This document shows, piece by piece, positions 28,201-37,750 of a stretch of DNA of 64,000 nt. Where the stretch lies: the NCBI GenBank assembly GCA_964035545.1, contig OZ037767.1, positions 29,880,128 through 29,944,127 on the forward strand, written 5' to 3'. The position numbers and the translations under genes were made by a program. The notes below the pieces were generated by a model. It saw only the letters and a program-made list of their open reading frames with translations, was not told where the DNA came from and did no database searches. The DNA is from Bugula neritina (taxonomy: Eukaryota; Bryozoa; Gymnolaemata; Cheilostomatida; Bugulidae). The first letter of the stretch is position 1. Each line of letters opens with the position of its first letter.

Positions 28201-28264
28201 GAATGATGCAAATTTGCAGAATAAACAGACATGCTTTTCAGATATTAAAGTTGAACTAAAATAA
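16278..28264 (+). CDS. MSH4: MutS homologue 4 (meiotic crossover protein), 22 coding exons, with long C-terminal extension
   Basis: Exons: 16278-16455, 16609-16757, 17092-17282, 18067-18188, 18603-18758, 19066-19204, 19333-19465, 19766-19898, 20842-20895, 21039-21266 (or from 21003), 21708-21720, 22045-22090, 22326-22450, 22776-22870, 23090-23137, 23584-23751, 24318-24455, 24746-24816, 25069-25175, 25483-25574, 26048-26218, 26504-28264. MSH4 with MSH5 forms a clamp stabilising meiotic recombination intermediates. Family signatures include GRGKAITETGLASMDL, LPSEFIKVSK, DMLVSLASVS, Walker A GANNSGKS (about aa 600-607), Walker B VILDELCRGTS (D679, E680), FATHFKELC and the C-terminal region after Walker B. 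The product would be about 1438 aa against about 936 in human; the excess is the last exon, 586 Ser-rich codons. Oddities: the frame breaks by +1 in the G5 run at 21151-21155; every other phase agrees once one base is discounted. Walker A departs from GPNMSGKST. The start follows a strong acceptor at 16273-16274. Confidence 0.95.
17440..18055. repeat. 17-bp minisatellite in MSH4 intron 3, about 36 copies
   Basis: Tandem copies of a unit like GTGACACTGTGGTACAA, diverging towards GTGATAGTGACACTGTG in the right half. It fills most of the intron and ends about 11 bp before the acceptor of the next exon (18067). The minus-strand ORFs rich in Cys-His-Tyr are repeat translations. Confidence 0.95.
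20487..20674 (+). ncRNA. U2 spliceosomal snRNA gene copy inside an MSH4 intron
   Basis: Starts ATCGCTTCTCGGCC as U2 does. The branch-point-pairing segment GTAGTATCTGTTC is intact, stem-loop IIa (AATCAG, loop TTTAATAT, CTGATT) is present, IIb is a good hairpin (GTGGCAC/GTGTCAC), the Sm site ATTTTTG is present, and stem IV has the invariant loop TATTGCAGTACC. U2 snRNA pairs with the intron branch point in the spliceosome. Differences from the usual metazoan U2 include TATT for TTTT in loop I and one extra A in GATCAAAGTG just before the branch-point segment. Two stems carry paired changes that keep base pairing, which argues against a simple dead pseudogene. It lies in the intron 19899-20841, same strand as MSH4. 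No promoter element is identified, so expression is unknown. Confidence 0.88.
20674..20690 (+). other. Perfect short hairpin just after the U2 3' end
   Basis: CTCCCCA-CAG-TGGGGAG forms a 7-bp perfect stem with a 3-nt loop directly after the last U2-like bases. It could affect 3' end formation, but this is inference; U2 genes normally use a 3' box rather than a hairpin. Confidence 0.5.
21708..21720 (+). other. MSH4: 13-nt microexon of MSH4 (VILN)
   Basis: The sequence between TTTTCAG and GTAAGG is GTTATTCTGAACG. It joins exon 21039-21266 (ending CTG) to exon 22045-22090 (starting CA) in frame, giving L-VILN-A-RISECLDSIY. This matches the length of the conserved MSH4 segment between the LPSEFIK motif and the next helix. 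Without it, the flanking exons are out of phase by one base. Confidence 0.8.
24961..25068. repeat. 20-bp tandem repeat carrying the MSH4 splice acceptor
   Basis: Five copies of TGTTRCAGCARGTGCTTGTA end in a sixth partial copy, TGTTACAG, which is the acceptor of exon 25069-25175. Each unit therefore presents a TGTTRCAG acceptor-like site. Confidence 0.93.
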
Positions 28265-29407
28265 AGAGTCATCTGCCCACAGACTTGTATGAATTTCTTG
28301 GCAATTTCTATGTATTTGAGAAAGCCTTCGGGTTGATAATTTTATTTTATTGTTGGATATTATGTGACTTTAAACTTTTTCTAAGACTTTCAAGGTTTGA
28401 AAGATATAAATAGCTAATTTTTTACACATTGTTCTGATTTAATGCAATAAAACTATTTTATTATTTCAAGCAGTAGACTGATGATAGGTATTTTAGCTGT
28501 GGGGTAGTGGCATTCAGATACACATGCACTCAACTAGCTACTTCATAGAACTACATGTCTTGTTTGCTATTCAATCATGAAGAAGTATGTTTCACTTTTA
28601 AAGTAATAGTTTCGATAAAAAGTATCATTAATTTTTGTTGAATGGCAGAATTTTTGATAACAGATCAAGCAAGCTTCGTAGAACACCTGTATGCTCTGCA
28701 CAGTATTCTAATGTTCGTCTGGAGAGCAATATCTAAGAATACTGGTCACCCGCCTATTTCTAGCTTGATGACTTACACCAGAATAATTGTTACTATAACT
28801 CTGCTTTTCCAATATATAAAATATGATTATAACTTATAAATTAATATAAATGCTCATTAATTTATGCAAAAGAGTAAATCAAGTTATTTTTGCAATAAAA
28901 ACACACAAGCCACCATCTAAAATAGTTATTATATTACGAGACAGAACTATTCTGCAAAGTAAAACAACGTGCATATCATAATTATACATGCTAGACAGTC
29001 AAGACTTACAAGAATATTATAAAATAATTTTACATGTCAAATTGGAAAAGTCCATAGTTACATAATATACTTGAGTTATAAATACTGTATTGCAGACAAA
29101 ACTGCTCTAAAAATTCTACAACATTATTGAAGTAAAATGTACAAGCTTGTTATAAAAATATACAAATTAAACCAAAATAATTTAAAAACTATATTCTCAA
29201 TCATCAAATTGAGCTGATATTAGATGTATCTACACGTGCGGTTGTTGTAGGTTAAAATCAGCTAGACAGGCTTGTTAATCACATTTCATAAAAAATCATT
29301 AAAAAGCATCATGTAAAAACTAATCGTTAAAATGCACATTGTAAAACTGATTAGAATGAAATATATACCGAAACAGGGTGAGTCAACTCCAACAATTGGT
29401 CAGCGCT
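28265..29407. other. Convergent spacer between MSH4 and the zinc-finger gene
   Basis: Holds the 3' UTRs of both convergent genes. The short plus-strand ORF at 28642-28839 has no coding support. I see no other gene. Confidence 0.5.
28446..28451 (+). terminator. MSH4: Polyadenylation signal AATAAA of MSH4
   Basis: First canonical AATAAA on the plus strand after the MSH4 stop (28262-28264), 182 bp downstream. It predicts cleavage shortly after 28460. Confidence 0.65.
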
Positions 29408-30735
29408 TTAAGCAATGGTAGGCTTCAGGTGAGTTTTAGTAAGTCCAATATAGCTGTCATGTTTAAGTCTGCAATGCTTCATGAAGACATGGATTGAGGA
29501 TGTGCTGTGTAAACAGCCTTTAACTAAGCATTGGTAAGATGGACGTTTGCCAGGAATAACAATTGCATGACTAACGTAATGCCTATGCAGTTTCAATTGG
29601 TCCTCCACAGTAAACTTACAGCTCAGACATTTATAGAGTTGGGTAGGGCAGCTTTCAGAGGAAGAACCCTGGGATGCAGTTTCACTTTCCAAATCACATT
29701 TCAGTTTATCTTCTACATGCCATCTTTTCACGTGACTCTGGAGGCGACCGGCAGTAACATCAAAGTAGCTGCAATAGTTACATTTGAATCGCTTGTCTAC
29801 CTTGCCAGACGTGGAGGTGGAGGTTGTGCCGAGGGTCTCTGTGCCATGGCTCTTGGTAATGTGAGTTCGCAGACGAATCTTATTCAGAGTCTGATAGTCG
29901 CACTGATCACAAGTGTGAACTAATTTTTTGACTGTCTTCTGATTGGAGGCCTTAGGCTGCCGGACTGTTTTATATTTCGAGAACTGCTGTTCGGCTTGAG
30001 ATGATGGCACTGCAAAGCTGGTCATAGCTGACTCAGCTTTGCAGCCTGGAAAAGGAGCCTTGAGTGCAGTGTAACTTGAAGTCGAGTTGGCGCAGAGAGA
30101 ACTAACATTAGTGTTCCCACTCATGTCCGACTGTTTGGAATCAATGTCACGCTTTGTTTGCGGTGGCCATAGTTTGGTTATTGCCGAATTACTCTCACTC
30201 ACACGCTTCACAGTTGCTAAAAATAAACATTAACCAAATATAAAGCTATCTTCCATTAAAACAATATAATAATACAGCCCATGTCAGCAAACTCGGCACT
30301 TAAAAAAAAATTAATTTAAGTAAATAAGTGAACATCTACTCAGAATAGAGTTGAGAGGTGAACCTATTATTTACCTTCAATATAAGTGAGCATGTGAACT
30401 GCTTTTGACAGATTTAGCTTTATAGATCTTCCTTTGCCACCTAAAATCAAGATTAAAATGTCTCATTTATAGGCGGCAAACGTTTTTGGCAGCAATACCA
30501 AATTTGCAATGCAATTATATTAACTTGCTAGAAAAACTAAGAGGGAGATAGAATTTTCTCATTATAACTTACACTATCAGTACAACTTACACTCTTACTA
30601 TAACCCACACTATCAGTAAACTGGGTGTATACATAACTTAGCTAAATCTGTCTAAAATAATCAAAATAAGCTTTGTCATTCAATAATTTGCTGTAATTTT
30701 GTTAAAAGATATACTTGCTTACCGTTTTCAGCCAT
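29408..30735 (-). CDS. C2H2 zinc-finger protein, four fingers, 3 coding exons
   Basis: Exons: 30723-30735 (ATGGCTGAAAACG), 30375-30440 and 29408-30216, phases 1 and 1, product 295 aa. The first 125 or so residues are a Ser/Thr-rich region without an obvious domain. Four C2H2 fingers follow: CDQC...H-x4-H (about aa 129-150), CNYC...H-x4-H (172-193), CLSC...H (223-243) and CLVKGC...H (256-279). Spacers between fingers are long (more than 7 residues), so this is not a compact KRAB-type linker array; the CDQCDYQT style resembles REST/ZNF-type dispersed fingers. Probably a nuclear DNA- or RNA-binding protein; target and orthologue are not recognised. The large exon alone is strong; the two small upstream exons are supported by phase and splice sites. 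Confidence 0.85.
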
Positions 30736-31184
30736 TTGATAACTTTTAGTTATATCTTCAAGCAGTGGATTTCAATTCTACACTTCGCCGCAGCTAGTAA
30801 ATACAAAAACAAACATGAAAAAAAGCTTAACTTCAACAGTTTGACCGTCATATTTACAGTTCAAGCTTCATTCATCATTAACAAAGCACATAGTGTAACG
30901 GATTTTAAAGTTCTAGTAATTATATCCCGTCACTATTATAATTGACTTTGCGTAACTTTTTGAATGCTGTTAAATGTTGTAATTATAGCTAAGCTCTTTG
31001 CTTAGCTTTCTAATGCCTTAAGTATCGTAATTATAGCTAAGCTTTTAGCCCAGTGAATAGGGTAATGATTGTGAATTGCCTTGCCTATTTTTGTTTGTTT
31101 ATAAAATACTGTAATAGTTTTTGTTGAGTTGTTTAACTACACTTATAACTTAAACTATTACCATTACGGTGTGAGTATGTATGA
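30736..31184. other. Intergenic, upstream of the zinc-finger gene
   Basis: Probable promoter side of the minus-strand zinc-finger gene. AT-rich; the ORF at 30715-30945 overlaps its first exon on the other strand and has no support. TAATTATAGCTAAGCT appears twice (about 30979 and 31028). Confidence 0.4.
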
Positions 31185-31560
31185 GTATTAGTTTATGCAG
31201 ACACATTGTGGGATCCGACTAACAAAAGTGCCTGTGAGGAAATTGAACAAGTTCAAAATCAAGCCATCAGGTTTATTGCTAACCTCAAAGGAAGATGTGG
31301 CATCAGTGATGCTCGAACTGAATTGCAGCTTAAAACTCTTGCGAGCAGACGAAGAGACCATAGAATAACTTTGTTAATGAGGATACTCTCAGATGAAGAG
31401 CGCCATGAAAGGCTTTCATCTGCTTACGATGAACTATTAAATTCAAATCGATCAATAAACCTTCGATCTGCTAAGAGAGGAGAACCAACATCAATTTCTG
31501 CATCCTCACAGACCTTTCACAACAGTTTTCTCCATTGAAGCATTAGAGATTAAGATTTGA
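31185..31560 (+). mobile_element. 5'-truncated, decayed non-LTR retrotransposon (end of reverse-transcriptase ORF)
   Basis: The frame reads YADTLWDPTNKSACEEIEQV then QNQAIRFIANLKGR, which fits the region after the RT catalytic core of Jockey/CR1/RTE-like LINEs (usual pattern ...S/T-VWDP...IE-VQ--A-RFI). It continues LKTLASRRRDHRITLLMRIL and then HNSFLH, a stop (31536-31538), SIRD, a stop, where intact elements have a NSFFPR-IRDWN-like ending. The RT core, endonuclease and ORF1 are absent, so it is a dead 5'-truncated copy of roughly 125 codons. The AGTATT-rich tract beginning near 31778 might be its 3' tail. Confidence 0.85.
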
Positions 31561-31777
31561 GGACATCACCTCTTAACACAAGCTCAGCTTAGCTATCACT
31601 ATGTGCTAAAACTCCTTTACATTACAATTAAAATATCCAAACTTAGCTACATGCTAGACTAGATACATTTCAACACATGATATACCCTAACAAAAACAAC
31701 ATAAGAGCCCAGAGGCACTCATAATTTTGCGTCTGTAGGTGTTACTGTTAGCAGAGTGTTCTCATTTTTATGAGGTG

Positions 31778-32050
31778 AGTTACTATTACTATTAGTATTA
31801 GTATTACTATTAGTATTAGTATTACTATTAGTATTAGTATTACTATTAGTATTAGTATTAGTCGTATTATTAGTATTACTATTTCAGTACCTGAATAACT
31901 ATAACTATAAGTATAAGTATAACTGAACTAATAATAAATCTGTAAGTATATTAATACTACAACTACAAGTATAAGTATAACTTATAAGTTATAACTATAG
32001 GTATAAGTATTAGATTTAGTATAACTATAAGTATAAGTATACGTATAAAC
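31778..32050. repeat. Degenerate (TTAGTATTAC) then (ATAAGTATAACT) repeat
   Basis: The left part is built of ATTAGTATTACT words to about 31885; the right part is built of ACTATAAGTATAAGTATA words. It lies about 215 bp after the last recognisable LINE codons. Confidence 0.8.
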
Positions 32051-32984
32051 ATAAGAAGTAATCCCACTCTACCTGGACTCGCGGAGCTCCAACTGTGTGG
32101 GCCAAGTTAAAGTTTATAAAAATTATTGCATTTAATTTTATTTTTAATATTATGAAAATTATAGTTTTAACTTTCACTTTGAGTTTCAACTTGCAAATGT
32201 CAATTTGAGTTTATGACTGAAGGTGATTGAATCGCTAGACTTAGAAAGCACTACACTTACCCTAGTACGTTAGAACTCGAGGTCTGTAAGTAAAATATTG
32301 ATTACATCAACATGAGCTCCGAACTCAAACTACGCGGGGCGAGGTTGCCTACTAGATTAGCGTCTTTAGAACTTCTGATTGGCTGTGAAAAGTTGCAATA
32401 CCCAATTAAATGAGTTAGCTAGGCTATTTTATATTATTTCGCCCAGTGCCGTCTTTCCAGGTAATTATTGTAATGAAATGACTCTAATATAGTACGGTAT
32501 CTGTCAATATCATATACTATGGCAACAGAGCAAATTATATTCAATTTATATTATAATTTTTTATAATTATTGATTATCGTTGTAAAAACTTCAGCTGTAA
32601 TAAGTTTTAGATTAAGTCATGCCCTGAAACGTATTAGTTATGGAACCCGCACTATGGTTGGTGGGACTTTTCTTCAAGTCAGTTTTGGTCCAATAAAAAA
32701 AACTGTTGTTAAATTATCCTTGTGTTAGCGCATCAATTTTTATAACTTCTAAGTTTGCGATATAAAGATCCTCTCCAGTTATCAGAATGATAATCATAAT
32801 GATGAAATTGTGTAGCCTCACTAGACTGCCGTTACAGTGGCTTTACTTTACAGTTTATACTTATAGCAGGTTTAATCGATTTCATATCTAAGTGTGATAC
32901 TGATAAGATAAGTGATAATTTTTTCTTGATTTTTATCATTATAATTATGTCTTATTAATTTACTATCGTACCGGTACTCATACT

Positions 32985-33235
32985 CAATCCATAGTGATAG
33001 TGATAGTCATACTCATACTCATAGTCATAGTCTGATAGTGATAGTCAGTACTCAGTAGCCATTGAGCACTGAGAGTATGACTATGAGTATCAGTATTAGT
33101 ATCTTAGTTACTATTAATATGAGTATTATTATCAGTATCACTATCAGTATGAGTTTAGAGTTGAAAACCAAAATAAAACTGAACGTGATACTCATAGTCC
33201 TACTGATACTGGTAGTGACACTCATCCTGAATATC
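32985..33235. repeat. Degenerate (GATAGTCATACTCATA) repeat near PPIL4
   Basis: Words such as ACTCATACTCATAGTCATAG run on one strand and then switch to GAGTATGACTATGAGTATCA, its approximate inverse. The tract as a whole is thus partly self-complementary. It ends about 245 bp before the PPIL4 start. Confidence 0.75.
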
Positions 33236-33479
33236 AATACAACAATATGAATATGGATAAACTTGAAGGTTGTTTTGCAGTTGTATAGTTATAATACTGA
33301 AATTAAATTAATTCATTAGTTATCACGTGATTTTACAGTTATTGTTGAACCTAAGGCTAATATTATAGTTAAACTTTGTCTATTCGCTTGGAAATTGTTA
33401 TGATTGTATTGATTTGCAGTCCGTGAAATTCAAACATTGAATTGCTGTCAAAAATCATCCCTTTCATCTCAGGACAAGC

Positions 33480-36400
33480 ATGGCTGTGCTGCTAGAAACG
33501 AGTTTAGGAGATCTAACTATTGACCTTATGACTGAGGATCGACCCCAAGGTGAGATCTGTCTACCATACAAGTAACGTATGAGTAAAACATGCTATCATT
33601 GTGAGCAACACTTTTTATTGCTGACTCTAGGAATTTTCAGGTATAGTGATTTCCGCATTTTATTGTACAAGTTCCAAAGTTATTGGTCTTGTTAGATTTA
33701 TCTTTTACTAGAATTTTAAGTTATTATTTTTGTAAAGAAATCCACAGTTTTATTTCAATATTTGAAAAATATGTGGGAGGAAAGACTCTTTATCAAATTA
33801 GTATTATTCTATTTAAAAGTACAGTAATGTGACTCTCTTGTAAGAGGGTTTTAAATTGGTGTCTTTAGTGATAAACCTTCAATCTTATTTGAAGTACTAA
33901 AAAATTGAAGTTAAAGTTGAAAAAAACTAATTTTGCGACTCTTGATTATGGAAATTACCCTTAGAATTTTTCACTTTATAATACCTAGAACTTTGAACTA
34001 CACAGTGTTTATAAAACCACACATACACGTTTTCAGCAAACATTTGGTTAACATTGTTCTATTATACAGCAATTGTGTATTAATCAATTTATAGGAGAGT
34101 GGCTCACCTCAGTATAAAAAAATGAAGAAAAGCATTATTAAAAAAAATGTAATGTAGATATTTTTATGATTTTACAAATTCTTCAACTGGCACTATCCAA
34201 CAGCCCATCTCTTATGAAACCCTTTTGGAGCTGTTACGTTTCCTGTGGTCTCATTTTAGCATCTCTGAACTTTCTGAAGCTGTGCAAACTGAAGTACTAC
34301 AACATGTGTCTCTTCCATAGCATTCAAAGGAATCTGGTTGCACAGAGTGGAGACCCGGATGGCACTGGGCGCGGCGGTCAATCTATGTTCAAGTATGTAC
34401 TCTGCTGTTTAACCCATAATTACCTGTTTATCCCACCATCAGCTGTTTATCCCACCATCTGTATGGATTCTAATAATCTATAGATCTGTAGACACAGTTT
34501 GCTTTTATACAATAATAAACTACAATTCAGATAAATTTTATTTTTAATGTGTGTGGGCGCACGCCATGGTTTGCAATGGTGTGTATTCAAAATATGTTAT
34601 GTTGTATGTGATTCAGCCTTTATTGCACGTACTATTCAGTGTATAGATCAAACTGCAAACTGGCTGCCTAACTAAATACTAGCAGTGTGACTTCTAATTA
34701 TAACCCCAACCTCCCTCATCACTACTCCTTCTGTTGAATATTTAGACACTTGTATGGAGATCAAGCTGTATATTTTGAAGCAGAAGCAAAGCCTAGAATA
34801 AAGCATACGAGGAAAGGTCTAGTCTCTATGGTAAACAATGGCAGCAACATGCATGGGTCACAGGTATGGATCAGTTCACCTCTAATAAACTCACCTGTCT
34901 ACTATCTGTGTCATTGACAGTTGGCTGGGCCTACTATGTGTTGGCTTAAGTTTAGTGGTTTGAAAAATATATTTTATAACTTGTTTGATTAGTTATCAAT
35001 GAAGAGTTGATACTAATATAAAAGATATATTTGAATCACTAACAGAACTGGCACTTTTAGTTTACTGTTTATGTTGTTAGTTCTTCATCACACTGGCCGA
35101 CAGTCTTGACTATTTAGACCAGCAAGGTCATACTGTATTCGGAGAGATAGGGGAAGGGGATGAAGTGCTAGACAAACTTAATGATACATTCTGCGATAAA
35201 AATCACCAGCCACTTCAGAATGTCAGGTAAAGTAGCATCACTTGCCAAAAACTGCTGCTTTCAAGCATTTCCATCATCTTGCAATACTGCTGTAAAGTTT
35301 TGTTCGATTGTCTAATTGTGTATCTTCTTGTTGGTATATAAAGTTAGCTGGTGCACTTTGCGCAATACTGAACTGGTCTACCTGGATAGCCTTCTGTTGA
35401 GTCAGTCAGTCCTTGTTTATCAAATCAATCATCTTATGTCAACTGGGAGTTAAAATTGTAGGATCCTGCATACTATTGTACTAGATGATCCTTATGATGA
35501 CCCGCCTGGCCTGAAGTTTCCAGAAAGTTCTCCTCAAATAAATATAAAAGATTACGAGGTTTGTTTGTATGATTAATTTAGTAAATACTTCTCAACAATG
35601 CTAGTACTAGCTAGTAGAAGTCTGGTCTACACGTCGGATCTAAAACTGAAGTTATTATAGTTTGAATGGGGGCTCTATGGGCAGTTGATAGAATTGCAGT
35701 CAGGTAGCTTTAACCTCACATGAGTCTTAGCGGTTTTTATTATTTTCTAAGAATTTGACCTGCAAAATTTCCTAGTTGTTTTTTTCTAGAATGACCGTCT
35801 TGAATATGACGATGACATTGATCCATTCAAAGATAAGACTGAAGATGAAATAGAGAGAATCCAAGCAGAGAAAACAGCCAAGGCTAATGCACAGATTTTA
35901 GAAATGGTAGACTTATTTTAAAAACAACTTAGTAGGGATGCTCCTTATCAATGTATATATAAACTGTAAGGTGAAAATATTTCCTCTTGTTATGTCTTTG
36001 AAGGTCTAAATCTTTGTTAGAATAATTAGATACACTTTAGATTGGAGACCTTCCAGATCAGGATATAGCTCCAGAGGAAAACGTGCTCTTCGTATGCAAG
36101 TTGAATCCAGTCACAACTGAAGAAGATTTAGAAATAATATTTTCTCGCTTTGGTGCCATTAAAAGGTAAATTATAAGTTAAAAATGTAAAAATACTAAAA
36201 TGCTCTTGCATAGCAAATCATATATGTTTATCTGAAAGACCTTCAATTTTCCAATAGCTCCCCCCCCCCAATAGGGAATAACTCTAAAGCTATTGCTAAG
36301 TTGCTAATCTTTGTAGCTGTGAAGTAATCAAAGACTCAAAGACCCAGGAATCTCTTCAGTATGCATTTATAGAATTTGAAAAGGTCAGTTGTTGGAATAG

Positions 36401-37401
36401 CTGTTTAATACTTTTATATCACCAACTAAAAAATGATCTTCAAATTTACCTGCTACTCAATCTGAACTCACACAAAAGTGCGAGACATTATTGTGACTAT
36501 TTTTAATGGTAACTGAAATCTTTATCTATAATGGAAAACCTGTTGATACAGAAAGAGTATTGTGAGAATGCCTACTTCAAGATGGACAATGTTCTCATTG
36601 ATGACAGAAGAATTCACGTCGACTTCAGTCAGTCAGTTGCTAAAGTCAAATGGAAAGGCAAAGGCACGTATAAGCAAACTCACATTGTGTACTCCGGCAA
36701 TTCCTTTTGTCAACGTATTTTAGCAATTTTCCCAGTGGTCTGCCATTCTTTCTATCTCTACTATTTCCAATCAACTAATTCGATGCTTGTAGGTAAAGGT
36801 GTTCAAACATTTGAGAAAAAAGAGAAATCAGATACCAAGTCCACAGCCTACACTGGCGGAATCTATGGATTGAATCATGATAACTTTGCATCTAAGACAC
36901 ACAGCAAGGTACACAGCTTTAGTTCAAGGCCGTTGTGTTTTAAATGAAATAATGCAAGTCATTTTAGTTAATCAATTTACAGCCATTCTGAAAACTATAA
37001 AAATTAAAGATAAGCTATCTGTCTTCAAACCATATCTTCAGGAATTATTAAGGTAATGGATAACATGGTAGGTTCTTGTAACCTAATTTATCCTGCAGGA
37101 ACAACTCTAGTGACTATTTGTTAATTTATTTTCATTTGCCCATCAGGGAGATAAGGCTAAGAAACGGCACAAATCACGATCACGTTCTCGACACAGGGAA
37201 AGGTCACGATCACTCTCGAGGAAAAGGTCTACATCACGAGAAAGAAGATCTAGATCGAGAGACAAGAGGAAAAAGAGACGTGAGAGGTCAAGGGATAGAA
37301 GCAGACGCTCTTATTCTCGAGAAAAGAAATATCGAGACAGGTCAAGGTCAAAGGACAGGCGTAGGTCACCACCCAGAGACTCCAAGTATAGACACAGATA
37401 A
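33480..37401 (+). CDS. PPIL4: Peptidyl-prolyl cis-trans isomerase-like 4 (cyclophilin + RRM + RS tail), 11 coding exons
   Basis: Exons: 33480-33549, 34260-34392, 34746-34863, 35081-35226, 35462-35558, 35790-35906, 36041-36165, 36317-36383, 36552-36663, 36793-36908, 37147-37401; 451 aa (human about 492). PPIL4 is a nuclear cyclophilin associated with the spliceosome. The cyclophilin domain (aa 1 to about 165) starts [16 protein letters not shown] and contains [14 protein letters not shown] and [16 protein letters not shown]. The RRM (about aa 241-318) has [12 protein letters not shown] and YAFIEFEK, followed by the very conserved [18 protein letters not shown] and KVKWKGKG. The tail from 37147 is an RS domain. 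Intron 9 (36664-36792) would be a GC-AG intron, 129 nt, with no stop in frame, so retention would insert 43 residues. The start ATG lies 7 nt after a strong acceptor-like CTCAG (33471-33472), so a leader intron or trans-splice site is likely. Confidence 0.96.
36664..36792 (+). other. PPIL4: Candidate in-frame GC-AG intron (exitron-like) in PPIL4
   Basis: The donor is AAAG|GCACGT and the acceptor CTTGTAG. The interior is T/C-rich before the acceptor, and its translation is hydrophobic and unlike PPIL4. Its length is exactly 43 codons with no stop. Confidence 0.65.
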
Positions 37402-37750
37402 TTACTGTATGAGATGATAGCAGCTGTCATGGCAAGATGGCACGTGGAAGAGTTTTATTGTATATACTTATATGGTACACATTTTTCTAATATGTATAAA
37501 ATTTAATAACCTGTACAAAACAATTGGTACTTATCTTACAAAAAAATCTTTATAGCACATTTTAAATTTTTATACAGACAACCTTGATTTTCTAGAAGAG
37601 GTTCTGCAAGGAAATACAAATAATATACAATCTGTACAAAACGGAAACTCAGTTATTAGTTCGTAAAGGTGGCATCTTCATGTAATACAAGACTCAAAAT
37701 ATTCTTGTCAGATCTTGCCTGTTTGACTGTGAGAAAAGAGTAGTAAATGT
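37402..37750. other. Short convergent spacer between PPIL4 and ERCC2
   Basis: Only 349 bp separate the two stop codons. The minus strand has AATAAA at 37454-37459 (TTTATT on plus), a candidate ERCC2 polyadenylation signal that would place its 3' end almost at the PPIL4 stop. No clear AATAAA was seen for PPIL4. The 3' UTRs probably overlap. Confidence 0.5.

Larger units (their letters stand above)
31561..33479. other. Intergenic region upstream of PPIL4 with degenerate repeats
   Basis: Contains the AGTATT-type tracts at 31778-32050 and 32985-33235, and otherwise AT-rich sequence. An inverted CCAAT word (ATTGG) occurs at about 32387 but there is no independent promoter evidence. No gene seen. 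Confidence 0.45.

Noticed and set aside
36531-36947. Continuous 138-codon ORF taken as one PPIL4 exon
   Set aside because: The middle is hydrophobic, unlike PPIL4, and ends in a pyrimidine tract plus TAG; a GC-AG intron explains it better, though retention remains possible.
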